NCBI RefSeq assembly: GCF_001552635.1
Contig: NZ_BCRO01000033.1
Coordinates: 1-64,000, forward strand
Reading direction: 5' to 3'
DNA length: 64,000 nucleotides
Source of the DNA: Actinomadura hibisca NBRC 15177
GTDB lineage: Bacteria > Actinomycetota > Actinomycetes > Streptosporangiales > Streptosporangiaceae
In this document: positions 54,129-61,866 of the stretch, piece by piece
Layout of the letters: every line of letters starts with the position of its first letter
Position numbering within the stretch: position 1 is the first letter of the stretch
Translations under genes and position numbers: made by a program
Notes under the pieces: model-generated
Database searches by the model: none
Seen by the model: only the letters and a program-made list of their open reading frames with translations
What the model was told of the DNA's origin: nothing

Positions 54129-54983
54129 ATGACCGCTCCGCTGGAACCGGGCTGCCTGCTGTGGCGGTATGCGAGCGACCTGCGCTCCCTGCTCCCCGGC
54201 GCCGCCGCCGGCCTGATGCAGCTGCTGCACCCCGGCGTCGGCGCGGGCGTGGGCCAACACTCGGCGTTCTTCGACGCCCCCTTCGACCGCATCCACCGCT
54301 CGGTGCCGCAGATCTGGGCGACCATCCTCGCCCCCGACGGCACCGACCGCGCCCGCCAGATCCGCGACCTGCACCGGACCATCGGCGGCGCCGACGAGCA
54401 CCGGCGCCGCTACCATGCCCTGGAACCGGAGACCTTCTGGTGGGCGCACGCCACCTTCACCTGGGAGATCTTCAAGGCCGCCGAGGTGTTCCACCCCGAG
54501 ACCCTCACCGCCGAGGACCACGAACGCCTCTACGCCGAGACCGTGACGTGGTACTCCCGCTACGGCGTCAGCATGCGCCCGGTCCCACCCGACTACGCCG
54601 CCTTCCGCTCCAAGTTCTGGCACGTCTGCGCCAAGGAACTGGAGCTGACTCCGGCCGCGGCCCGCGCCCTCGACATCGCCCGCAGCGGCTCCGACACCAT
54701 CTCCCTTCTCCCGGTCGGCGGCGCGATGGCCGAAAGAGCAGGCCGCCTGGTGGCCGAACGCCCCCTGCGCCTGGTGACCTTCGGCTGCCTCCCGCCGATC
54801 GTGCGCGAACGCTTCGACATCCCCTGGGGCCCTATGGACCAGGCCCGCTTCAGCGCCCTGGCCCTGGCCAACCGGCAGGGCTACCGGATGGTCCCCAGCG
54901 GCCTCAACCACTGGGCGCTGCGCAACATGTTGCGCTACATCGGCGCGCAGACCCGCGAGCAGCGCTACCGGCCCGCCGCCTGA
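54129..54983 (+). CDS. MpaB/DUF2236-type oxygenase
   Basis: A 284-residue helical protein of the DUF2236 family, which includes the latex-clearing oxygenase and MpaB. Conserved segments are LLHPGVGAGVGQHSAFF, FWWAHATFTWEIF and GLNHWALRNM, with probable heme-ligand His residues. The substrate is unknown. GGGAGGTGG precedes the ATG. Confidence 0.85.
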   Translation: MTAPLEPGCLLWRYASDLRSLLPGAAAGLMQLLHPGVGAGVGQHSAFFDAPFDRIHRSVPQIWATILAPDGTDRARQIRDLHRTIGGADEHRRRYHALEPETFWWAHATFTWEIFKAAEVFHPETLTAEDHERLYAETVTWYSRYGVSMRPVPPDYAAFRSKFWHVCAKELELTPAAARALDIARSGSDTISLLPVGGAMAERAGRLVAERPLRLVTFGCLPPIVRERFDIPWGPMDQARFSALALANRQGYRMVPSGLNHWALRNMLRYIGAQTREQRYRPAA

Positions 54984-55044
54984 ACCTCCCCTGCGGACAC
55001 CGGCCCGTCGCATACCCTTCAGCGAAATGGCCGATGAATAAGGT

Positions 55045-56148
55045 GTGGAGACGACCGCTGACGGCGCCGAACACGAGGCGCCCGCCGCCCGAAGCGGCGA
55101 CGCCGCCACCCACCGACTCCACCGGCACCTCCGGGCCGCACCCTTCCAACTCCCCCGCGCCACCTCCTTCCGACTTCGCCGGACCGCACCCTTCCGGCAC
55201 CTCCGGGCCGCACCCCGCCGACTTCGCCGCGCCGCACCCCTCCTGATTCCAGTCGTCCTGCTGGCGGCCGTCCCGCTGATCCCGAGGGAAACCTTCCACG
55301 GCACCCGCTGGGAGTTCCTGCCCGCCCTGGCCGCGCTGTCGGTCCTGCACTACGTGTTCGCGGCTCTGGCTCTACGAGGCGTGAGCGGCCGACGACTTCC
55401 CCTGCTGAGGACGACCCTCGCCCAGTTCACCGCGGCCGCCGCCAACCGCGTGACGCCCGGCGGCCTGGGTGCGGCGGCCGTGAACACCCGCTACCTGACC
55501 TGCCACGGCCTGCCCCTGCCGCAGGCGGCGGTCGCCGTGGCGGCGATGCAGTTGGTCGGCGTGCCCGCAGACCTGCTGTTGATCGGCGCAGTCCTCACGC
55601 TGAGCCAGGACAGCCACACCCTGACCACGCTGGGCGCCCAGGCCGCAGACCTGCTCCCCACAGGCCCGCTGCTGGCCCTGCTACTCGTCCTCCTCCCGGC
55701 AACAGCACTGTGGGGCCGCCGAGCCGCCCGCTCCACCTTGGCCGGCCAAGCGATAAAGGGCCTGCGAGACCTGGCCAACCGCCCCCGCGACCTGGCCCTG
55801 ACACTGACGGCATCAGCCGCGACGACCCTGGTCCTGGGCGTGGCATTCGCCCTGAGCCTGGTGGCAGTACCAGGCACGAACACCGACGCAACCGACACCC
55901 TCCCCCTGGTGGCCGCTTACCTGCTCGCTGCCGCAGCCGCAGCGGCGATCCCAACACCCGGCAGCATCGGCTCAACGGAAGCGGCCCTGGTAGCAGCGGC
56001 GGCAGCCCTGGGAGTAGCAGCGGCTCCCGCCCTCCAAGCAGTACTGCTCTTCAGAGCGATCACCTTCTGGGCCCCGGTCCCCGTAGGTCTCCTGTCGACC
56101 CGAACCCTGCGCCGCTATGAGCGCCAACCACCCCCCTTTACAAAGTAG
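55045..56148 (+). CDS. Lysylphosphatidylglycerol-synthase-like flippase domain protein
   Basis: A 367-residue integral membrane protein of the LPG synthase TM (YbhN/AglD) family: motifs NRVTPGGLGAAAVNTRYL and IPTPGSIGSTEAALVA, about eight hydrophobic segments from residue 66 on. Residues 27-66 are five 8-residue repeats (RHLRAAPF-like) encoded by a 24-bp tandem repeat. Codon use in the last 500 bases has more A/T at third positions than neighbours. The GTG start at 55045 is uncertain. It probably moves a lipid across the membrane. Confidence 0.75.
   Translation: METTADGAEHEAPAARSGDAATHRLHRHLRAAPFQLPRATSFRLRRTAPFRHLRAAPRRLRRAAPLLIPVVLLAAVPLIPRETFHGTRWEFLPALAALSVLHYVFAALALRGVSGRRLPLLRTTLAQFTAAAANRVTPGGLGAAAVNTRYLTCHGLPLPQAAVAVAAMQLVGVPADLLLIGAVLTLSQDSHTLTTLGAQAADLLPTGPLLALLLVLLPATALWGRRAARSTLAGQAIKGLRDLANRPRDLALTLTASAATTLVLGVAFALSLVAVPGTNTDATDTLPLVAAYLLAAAAAAAIPTPGSIGSTEAALVAAAAALGVAAAPALQAVLLFRAITFWAPVPVGLLSTRTLRRYERQPPPFTK
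55124..55243 (+). repeat. 24-bp tandem repeat, five units, in frame
   Basis: Units begin at 55124, 55148, 55172, 55196 and 55220, all 24 bases, and encode eight residues each. Units 1 and 4 are nearly identical and units 3 and 5 are close, suggesting duplication by pairs. Confidence 0.85.
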
Positions 56149-56194
56149 ATCACTAAGCACCGCCCATCACCCCGGCAGAACGCGCCCGCCGCCC

Positions 56195-56402
56195 GGAAAG
56201 GACTCTCGGGCTGAGCCGCCCCCCAAGAAGGAGCCCCGAGCTGCCTCACCACGTGGAAAGAACCCTGAGTTGGGCCGCATCTCAGGAAGGAACCTGAGCC
56301 GCCCTCTCACGGAGAGCCCCGCGCTGGGCTGCCTTCCGACGAAGGTCCCCAAGCTGAGCCGCTTTCCGGGAGAGGGCCCTGAGCTGGGCCGCCTCCGCTG
56401 CT
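56195..56402. repeat. Degenerate ~30-bp tandem repeat between genes
   Basis: Seven units of 26-32 bases share GGAAgG..CCCtGAGCTGgGCCGCCt. The period of about 30 keeps two frames open, one on each strand, with repeated PELGRL-like or KAAQLxxLR-like peptides. No ribosome site or homologous protein supports a gene, so it is treated as a minisatellite-like leader before the methyltransferase. Confidence 0.7.
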
Positions 56403-56429
56403 CTCCGCCTCCCCTGGGATGATTCGAGC

Positions 56430-57188
56430 ATGGAGAGGACTTTCGAGGAGCTGGTGGCGGAGGCCGACGCGGTGTCGGTGGACGGTTGGGACTTCTCCTG
56501 GCTGGACGGCCGCGCCACCGAGGAGCGCCCGTCGTGGGGTTACCAGCGCCTGATGAGCGAGCGCCTGGCGTCGGCGACGGCGGCCCTGGACGTCCAGACG
56601 GGCGGCGGCGAGGTCCTGGCCGAGGCCGCGAAGCTGCCGCCGGCGATGGTGGCGACCGAATCGTGGCCGCCGAACGTGGCCAAGGCGACGCGGCTGCTGC
56701 ACCCGCGCGGCGCGATCGTGGTGGCCGACCCCGACGAGCCGCCGCTGCCGTTCGCCGACGCGGCGTTCGACCTGGTGACCAGCCGCCACCCGGCCACCGT
56801 CTGGTGGACGGAGATCTCCCGGGTGCTGCGGCCGGGCGGCGTGTACTTCGCCCAGCACGTGGGCCCGGCGACGGTGTTCGAGCTGGTGGAGTACTTCCTG
56901 GGCCCGCAACCCGAGGCCCGGAAGGCGCGCCACCCCGACACCGAGACCGCCGAGGCCCGCGCGTCCGGACTGGAGATCGTCGATGTGCGCACCGAGCGGC
57001 TGCGGATGGAGTTCTTCGACATCGGAGCGGTCGTGTACTTCCTGCGCAAGGTGATCTGGACCGTGCCCGGATTCACGGTGGAGAAGTACCGCCTCCGGCT
57101 GCACGCCCTGCACGAGCAGATCCAGGAAGAGGGCCCGTTCGTGGCGTACTCCTCCCGCACCCTGATCGAAGCCCACAAGCCGATCTGA
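56430..57188 (+). CDS. SAM-dependent methyltransferase
   Basis: A 252-residue class I methyltransferase. GGGEVLAEAAKLPP replaces the usual glycine motif I, PFADAAFDLVTSRHP is motif IV, and ISRVLRPGGVYFAQHVG is the post-motif strand. The ATG has no clear ribosome site; GATGAT lies 6 bases in front. The substrate is unknown. Confidence 0.82.
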   Translation: MERTFEELVAEADAVSVDGWDFSWLDGRATEERPSWGYQRLMSERLASATAALDVQTGGGEVLAEAAKLPPAMVATESWPPNVAKATRLLHPRGAIVVADPDEPPLPFADAAFDLVTSRHPATVWWTEISRVLRPGGVYFAQHVGPATVFELVEYFLGPQPEARKARHPDTETAEARASGLEIVDVRTERLRMEFFDIGAVVYFLRKVIWTVPGFTVEKYRLRLHALHEQIQEEGPFVAYSSRTLIEAHKPI

Positions 57189-57232
57189 GCAAGCGAAGAC
57201 CAAACACACCGACACACTCCGGCGCACCTCTT

Positions 57233-57340
57233 CCCTTCTACTCCTGTGCCCCTTTCCTCCGTCCTCTCCTTTCCCAGCCCTCCCCGCTTCCTCCCGCTTT
57301 CCCCATGCCCTCACCACCCTCTTCACCTGCCCTTTCTTCC
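57233..57340. other. Polypyrimidine tract between convergent genes
   Basis: Over about 105 bases the plus strand is nearly all C and T, with only scattered purines, running into the end of the leftward gene. It could form triplex or slow polymerases and may serve as a terminator region. Confidence 0.5.
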
Positions 57341-58228
57341 GGCTCGGCGTTGTCGGAGGCGGGCGAGGCAGGAGGCGATGCGGTCCATGGTCGCGTCGTC
57401 GGGGTCCCAGCCGCGGTGGAGCAGCGCGGTGAGGAGCGCTTCGAGGTACGGCCCGGGGCTGGGCAGCACGTCCTTGGTCACGGAGATGACGTCCCAGCCC
57501 ATCTCGCTTCTCAGCCAGCGAAGGCGTCCCATGTCCCGGGTCCGTGCTCGGCGGCCGGAGTGATGGGACTCGCCGTCGTACTCCAGGCCGACCCGGTACT
57601 GGGGATAGCCCATGTCCACGTACAGGGATGCGCCGCATGGGCCTCGCACGGGGATCTGGGTCTGCGGGCGGGGGAAGCCGGCTTTCAGGACGATCAGGCG
57701 CGTCCGGCTCTCCCCCGGCGACTCGGCACCCTCATCACCGAGCGCCAGCAGCGTGCGCAGCCGCTTGTTGCCGCGATATCCCGTCAGCGGACGCGCCATC
57801 GATCTCAGTTCGTCCCGGCGGACCCCGCGCCGCAGGAACTGGTCGAGCGCCGCCAAAGCCTCCGGCTCCGACAGCCAGCGCGCGCAGTCCAGCGCCGTCC
57901 GGGATAGGGAGGTCAGCCGCACTCCCGACTCTTCGGTGACGTGTTCCTCCGGTAACTCCACCCAGCGTGGGTCGTCTCCCGGTGGTCCCTCTCCTGACGG
58001 CAGGATCAGATCGACCTCGCGTTCCGTCCACCGCGCTCCCGGAGGGAGGACGTCCAGCCCCCAGAGCCAGGCGGCCGTGCCGCGTGCGGCGACGGCTCCG
58101 TCAGGCACCAGCGGCTTCACGGCCAGAGCATGGTCCGCGATCGGCGTTCCCTGATCGGGTTCTTTCCGCAGCACCGGCGTGACGAGACCGGTCGGGCTTG
58201 CGTCCTCGCTTACGTTCAGCTTGCTCAT
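57323..58228 (-). CDS. DUF559/AbiEi-like protein with nuclease-type C-terminus
   Basis: A 301-residue protein. The middle resembles AbiEi-type antitoxin-like proteins of actinobacteria (LTSLSRTALDCARWL). The C-terminal domain (YVDMGYPQYRVGLEYDG, then MGWDVISVT) has the Asp...Glu pattern of DUF559/Vsr-like PD-(D/E)XK folds. Such orphan proteins are common in mycelial actinomycetes and their role is unknown. No partner toxin is adjacent. Confidence 0.7.
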   Translation of the reverse strand: MSKLNVSEDASPTGLVTPVLRKEPDQGTPIADHALAVKPLVPDGAVAARGTAAWLWGLDVLPPGARWTEREVDLILPSGEGPPGDDPRWVELPEEHVTEESGVRLTSLSRTALDCARWLSEPEALAALDQFLRRGVRRDELRSMARPLTGYRGNKRLRTLLALGDEGAESPGESRTRLIVLKAGFPRPQTQIPVRGPCGASLYVDMGYPQYRVGLEYDGESHHSGRRARTRDMGRLRWLRSEMGWDVISVTKDVLPSPGPYLEALLTALLHRGWDPDDATMDRIASCLARLRQRRAGRKGR

Positions 58229-58320
58229 GTCACTGATGGTGGTCGCCGCGAGAGCGCGGTGAAAGGCCCCGGCAAGATCTGTGGATAACTTCCCGGCCGC
58301 CCGCTGACGGACCCGCGTTC

Positions 58321-58326
58321 TAGGGT
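58321..58326 (+). promoter_or_regulatory. Candidate -10 element of a leaderless gene
   Basis: TAGGGT lies 7 bases before the ATG at 58334. Confidence 0.45.
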
Positions 58327-58333
58327 TCGGGGC

Positions 58334-58879
58334 ATGGCAGATTCCTTTGAGCTCCTCCTGTCGGCCGAGCTGCCGCCGAGCCTGTCCGCCGACGAGGTCG
58401 CCGAGCTGAGCTGGCACACCGGTGCCGGTCCCCAGCCCGACGCCTTGACGATCGTGTCCGACTTCACCGAGGTCTTCGTCGACGACGACGGCCGGTTCGA
58501 GTACGAGAACCTCCCTCGTCCTCTCCTCGGACCCCCTCGTGCGGCCTGGCGCATCGGCGGTGTCTGCCACGCCGCCCTGCTGCCCAAGGAGAAGGGCGGC
58601 TGGGCCCTCAGTGCCCGGCAGGAGCTCCACCCCGACGACTTTGATCTGTTCAACGGCTTACTACGTTGGCTCAAGGAGCACGCGACCGCCTTCGCCTGCC
58701 ACACGCGTTTCTACGAGGAAGAAGATTTCGCCCCCGTCCGCGACGGCCGACTCGTCTTCTAGGGCGACGCCGTCCTGGTCGGCCCGCACGCCCACATCAA
58801 CGGCACGCCGATGCGCGACGTCGTGGCCCGCCAAGCCGACTTCTACGGAGCCCATCTGGACGACCGCCTCATCGACTGA
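58334..58879 (+). pseudogene. Hypothetical protein interrupted by an in-frame amber codon
   Basis: From the ATG at 58334 an acidic protein runs 142 codons to TAG at 58760-58762. The same frame then continues with ordinary high-GC codons for 38 more residues (GDAVLVGPHAHINGTPM..., ending in LDDRLID) to a TGA at 58877. Codon 143 would be Glu with a single change (GAG to TAG), and the flanking LVF-GDAVLVG reads like one strand. It is either a recent nonsense mutation, amber readthrough, or a sequence error. The function is unknown; codon use is normal on both sides. Confidence 0.7.
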
Positions 58880-58885
58880 GCAGGG

Positions 58886-59626
58886 TCACTCCTGTAGGGA
58901 GGCCCAGTTTCCGATCCGGTCGATCAGTTCGGGTGTCGCCGCGGCCTCCGCGTGGCCGAAACCGGGCTCGATCCACAGTTCGCGTGGCTCGCCCGCGGCC
59001 TCGAACAGCTGGCGGGCGTGCTCCAGCGGGAGGAACGCGTCGGCATCGCCGTGCACGACCAGCAACGGCACCGGCGCGATCCGCCCCACGACCTCGTGCG
59101 GCGCCTCGGGCACCGGGTCCCAGCCCTTGGCCGCGACGCGGGTGCGCCGCGCCAGCCGCACCGCCAGCCGTCCTGCCCGCCGCTCGATCGCCCAGTGGAC
59201 GCGCCGCATCGGCACCGTGTCCCGGTAGTACCAACGGGCCGGGGCGCTCACCGTCACCACGGCGTCCACCGAACCGTGCAGCGCGGCGTGCCGCACCGCC
59301 ACCGCGCCGCCCATCGAGAACCCCACCGTGACCACGCGCCCGTATCCCCGGCGACGGGCCGCCTCCACGGCCGCCTGGAGGTCGAGCACCTCCCGGTCAC
59401 CGACCGTGGAGCGCCCACCGGAGCGGCCGTGCCCGCGAAAGTCGAACGCGACCACCCCGCCGTGCCGGTTGAGCGCCCCGGCGATCCGGCGGAGCATCGG
59501 CTGCCGCCACGAGCAGGTGAACCCGTGCGCCAGCACGAAGCAGACCTCGTCCGGTCCGCGCAGGTATCCGGCGTCAAGCCGCACGTCGTCCCGGGTGTAG
59601 AGCGTCAGCGGTTCCAGATTCTCCAC
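58886..59626 (-). CDS. Alpha/beta hydrolase
   Basis: A 246-residue hydrolase with the oxyanion loop LAHGFTCSW, nucleophile elbow GFSMGG (Ser), acid in VVHGDADAF and His in GFGHAEAA. It resembles esterases or peptidase-like lipases. The GTG at 59626 lacks a Shine-Dalgarno; GATCAT lies 6 bases upstream. Confidence 0.9.
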   Translation of the reverse strand: MENLEPLTLYTRDDVRLDAGYLRGPDEVCFVLAHGFTCSWRQPMLRRIAGALNRHGGVVAFDFRGHGRSGGRSTVGDREVLDLQAAVEAARRRGYGRVVTVGFSMGGAVAVRHAALHGSVDAVVTVSAPARWYYRDTVPMRRVHWAIERRAGRLAVRLARRTRVAAKGWDPVPEAPHEVVGRIAPVPLLVVHGDADAFLPLEHARQLFEAAGEPRELWIEPGFGHAEAAATPELIDRIGNWASLQE

Positions 59627-59653
59627 GTCCCAATGATCGCCGATCCACGGAGG

Positions 59654-60031
59654 TCAGCGACAGAACAGCTCGTAGAGGTTGCCGCCCTCGTCGGCGAAGT
59701 AGACGCCGCGCGCGCCCAGGGGGTGGGCCTCGTCCACGCGGCCGTTGGCGGGAGCGTTCGGAGCGTCCCCGTAGGCGGCGTCCCGTTCCCGGAGGCGGGT
59801 CAGAGCTGTGTCGAAGGTGGCGGGGTCCGTCTCGAAGGCCAGGTGGACGCCCGTCGCGTCCGGCGCGGTCATGAAGTCCAGCGTCAGGTCGCCGTTCACC
59901 TTGACGGGCGTGAAGTGCCGCGCGTGGGGGTGCGGGCCGGTGTACTCCAGGCCCAGCACGTCGGCGAAGAAGCGGGCGGCCGCGTCGCCGTCGGGGGCGG
60001 GCACGATGGTGTGGTTCAGCGTGATCGTCAT
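59654..60031 (-). CDS. VOC-family protein co-transcribed with TetR regulator
   Basis: A 125-residue glyoxalase-fold protein. The N-terminal LNHTIVPAPDGDAAARFFADVLG and C-terminal GRGVYFADEGGNLYEL-type motifs carry the metal-site His and Glu. Its start overlaps the TetR stop by 4 bases (ATGA), so the two are co-regulated and TetR probably senses its substrate. Confidence 0.88.
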   Translation of the reverse strand: MTITLNHTIVPAPDGDAAARFFADVLGLEYTGPHPHARHFTPVKVNGDLTLDFMTAPDATGVHLAFETDPATFDTALTRLRERDAAYGDAPNAPANGRVDEAHPLGARGVYFADEGGNLYELFCR

Positions 60032-60690
60032 TCCGGCGTCCTCTCTCCGGTCGTCGCGCCGTGCAGGAACACCGCCAGGAAATCCGTGAGGTCCGGGCGT
60101 CGCCGGGCCGGGGGCCGGGCCCAGGCGAGCACCGTGCCCATGAAGATCTCGGCGATCTGCTCCGGGGGCAGGCGCAGGGTGTCGCGGTCGGGTTCGAGCA
60201 GGGCGGTCAGCGCGTCGCGCGTCCGGTCCATCGCGGCGTCACGGTCGGGCGCCGGACGGCCGCCGGACGCGGGTCCGTCCGCCGAACGGACCCGGCCGCC
60301 GGACGCGGAGCCGTCCGTCCGCCGTCCGCCCCGGTCGTGGCCCGTCGCCTGCAAGGCCGCGATCACCTGGCCCATGCGGGCCAGGTACGTCTCGATCGCC
60401 GTCGCCGCCCCCGCCAGCCGGGTCGGCAGCGGGTCGGTCAAGGGGATCGCGGCGAGGTCCGCCAGCACCCGGTCCGGGCACAGCGCCTCCGCCAGGCACG
60501 CCTCCAGCAGCTCCCCCTTGTCGGCGAAGACGCGGAAGATCGTCGCCTCGCCGATGCCCGCCGCTCGGGCCACCTGGGCCGTCGTCACCGCGTCCCCGCG
60601 GGCGGCCACCAGCGGCAGGGCCGCCTGGACGATCATGCTGCGGCGCTCGTCGGCGGGCATGCCGCGGGCGCGGCGCGGGGAGGACGGCAT
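60028..60690 (-). CDS. TetR-family transcriptional regulator
   Basis: A 220-residue regulator. The HTH near residues 38-62 has TTAQVARAAGIGEATIFRVF. The middle contains a Gly/Ser/Arg-rich insert (about 125-150, with GGRRTDGSASGGRVRSADG) that looks like a short internal repeat. It likely controls itself and the downstream VOC gene through the palindrome at 60704. TAGCGT lies 6 bases before the ATG. Confidence 0.9.
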   Translation of the reverse strand: MPSSPRRARGMPADERRSMIVQAALPLVAARGDAVTTAQVARAAGIGEATIFRVFADKGELLEACLAEALCPDRVLADLAAIPLTDPLPTRLAGAATAIETYLARMGQVIAALQATGHDRGGRRTDGSASGGRVRSADGPASGGRPAPDRDAAMDRTRDALTALLEPDRDTLRLPPEQIAEIFMGTVLAWARPPARRRPDLTDFLAVFLHGATTGERTPE

Positions 60691-60696
60691 GGGCCG

Positions 60697-60702
60697 ACGC
60701 TA
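60697..60702 (-). promoter_or_regulatory. Candidate -10 element of leaderless TetR gene
   Basis: TAGCGT on the minus strand, 6 bases before the TetR ATG; the TetR operator begins 1 base further upstream. Confidence 0.5.
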
Positions 60703-60703
60703 C

Positions 60704-60721
60704 GGAGTGAGCGCTCACTCC
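60704..60721. promoter_or_regulatory. TetR operator, 18-bp palindrome
   Basis: GGAGTGAGCGCTCACTCC is a perfect palindrome at the TetR promoter, in the gap to the cobalamin riboswitch operon. Confidence 0.8.
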
Positions 60722-60760
60722 GTCAAGGGGGCGGCAGCGCGGCCGATCCGGAACGGCTGA

Positions 60761-60766
60761 TAACGT
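60761..60766 (+). promoter_or_regulatory. Candidate -10 element of the cobalamin operon
   Basis: TAACGT lies just upstream of the riboswitch, which would place the transcript start near 60772. Confidence 0.4.
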
Positions 60767-60769
60767 TGC

Positions 60770-60895
60770 AGATCACGCGCGTCTCGGAGCGAAGTCCGGT
60801 GCGAATCCGGCGCTGTCCCGCAACTGTGTGCGCCCGTCTCGACGGCGGGCCGAGCCAGGTCGCCTCCGCGCGCCGACGACCATCGACCTCGCGGA
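60770..60895 (+). ncRNA. Cobalamin (B12) riboswitch
   Basis: The conserved core is visible: GAAGTCCGGTGCGAATCCGG (60791-60810) is the paired P5/P6-like element, CGCTGTCCCGCAACTGTG follows, and GAGCCAGGTCGCCTC (60852-60866) is the late B12 box. The flanks CGCGCGTCTCGGAG and CTCCGCGCG can pair to close the structure. It should switch off the downstream transporter when adenosylcobalamin is plentiful. The start is estimated; the expression platform could not be defined but lies before the ribosome site at 60939-60944. Confidence 0.92.
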
Positions 60896-60951
60896 AGGCC
60901 GACCCGTCCCGTCTCGGGCCGCCCGTCTTCCCCGCAGCCAGGAGGCCCCTC

Positions 60952-61866
60952 GTGAGATCCGTACGCGCCCTGAGCGCCGTCATCGTGGCCGGTGCCATGG
61001 CGCTGAGCGCCTGCGGCGGCAGCGGCAAGGACGACCAGGACAAGCCCGCCGCCCAGGGAGTGACCGTCCAGGCGGGCAACGGCAACGTGACCATCCCCGC
61101 CACTCCCAAGCGCATCGTGTCGCTCGCCCCCACCCACACCGAGACCCTGTTCGCCATCGGCGCCGGGTCCCAGGTCGTCGCCGTGGACGAGTACTCCACC
61201 CACCCGGCCGAGGCCCCCAAGACCAAGCTGTCGGGCTTCAAGCCCAACGCCGAGGCCATCATCGGCTACAAGCCCGACCTGGTCGTGATCTCCAACGACC
61301 AGGACGGCATCGTCAAGTCGCTGGAGAAGGTCAAGGTCCCGGTCCTGGTCGAGCCCGCCGCCGCCAAGCTCGACGAGGTCTACGACCAGATCCTCGACCT
61401 CGGCAAGGCCACCGGCCGCACCGCGCAGGCCGAGCAGCTCACCGGCAGCATGCGCACCAAGATCCAGGAGACGGTGCGGGGCGCCGCGGCCGCCAAGGGC
61501 CTCAGCTACTACCACGAGCTCGACCAGCAGTCCCACACCGTGACCTCCAAGACCTTCATCGGGCAGGTCTACGGCCTGTTCGGGCTCCGCAACGTCGCCG
61601 ACGCCGCCGACAAGACCGGCGGCGGCTACCCGCAGCTGTCCCGCGAGGCGCTGCTGAAGAGCAACCCCGACCTGGTCTTCCTCGCCGACACCAAGTGCTG
61701 CGGCCAGACCGCCGCCACCGTCGCCAAGCGTCCCGGCTGGGCGGGGCTGGCCGCCGTCAAGAAGGGGAACGTGGTCGAGCTGGACGACGACATCGCCTCC
61801 CGCTGGGGTCCGCGCCTGCCCGAGCTGGTCACCACCATCGGCGACGCGGTCCGCAAGCACAAGTGA
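60952..61866 (+). CDS. Cobalamin ABC transporter substrate-binding lipoprotein (BtuF-like)
   Basis: A 304-residue lipoprotein with lipobox Leu-Ser-Ala-Cys at residues 17-20 and a class III binding fold: KRIVSLAPTHTETLFAIGAG, then EAIIGYKPDLVVISN and PQLSREALLKSNPDLVFL. The GTG start has an AGGAG site 6 bases upstream. Under the B12 riboswitch it is most likely BtuF-type rather than siderophore-type, although the family is shared. The permease start overlaps its stop (GTGA). Confidence 0.88.
   Translation: MRSVRALSAVIVAGAMALSACGGSGKDDQDKPAAQGVTVQAGNGNVTIPATPKRIVSLAPTHTETLFAIGAGSQVVAVDEYSTHPAEAPKTKLSGFKPNAEAIIGYKPDLVVISNDQDGIVKSLEKVKVPVLVEPAAAKLDEVYDQILDLGKATGRTAQAEQLTGSMRTKIQETVRGAAAAKGLSYYHELDQQSHTVTSKTFIGQVYGLFGLRNVADAADKTGGGYPQLSREALLKSNPDLVFLADTKCCGQTAATVAKRPGWAGLAAVKKGNVVELDDDIASRWGPRLPELVTTIGDAVRKHK

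Noticed and set aside
56195..56402. CRISPR array
   Set aside because: Units are degenerate and contiguous, without constant repeats separated by unique spacers, and no cas gene is near.
60776..60830. tRNA-like GTGCGAATCC sequence
   Set aside because: It belongs to the conserved core of the cobalamin riboswitch; no acceptor stem or anticodon arm is present.
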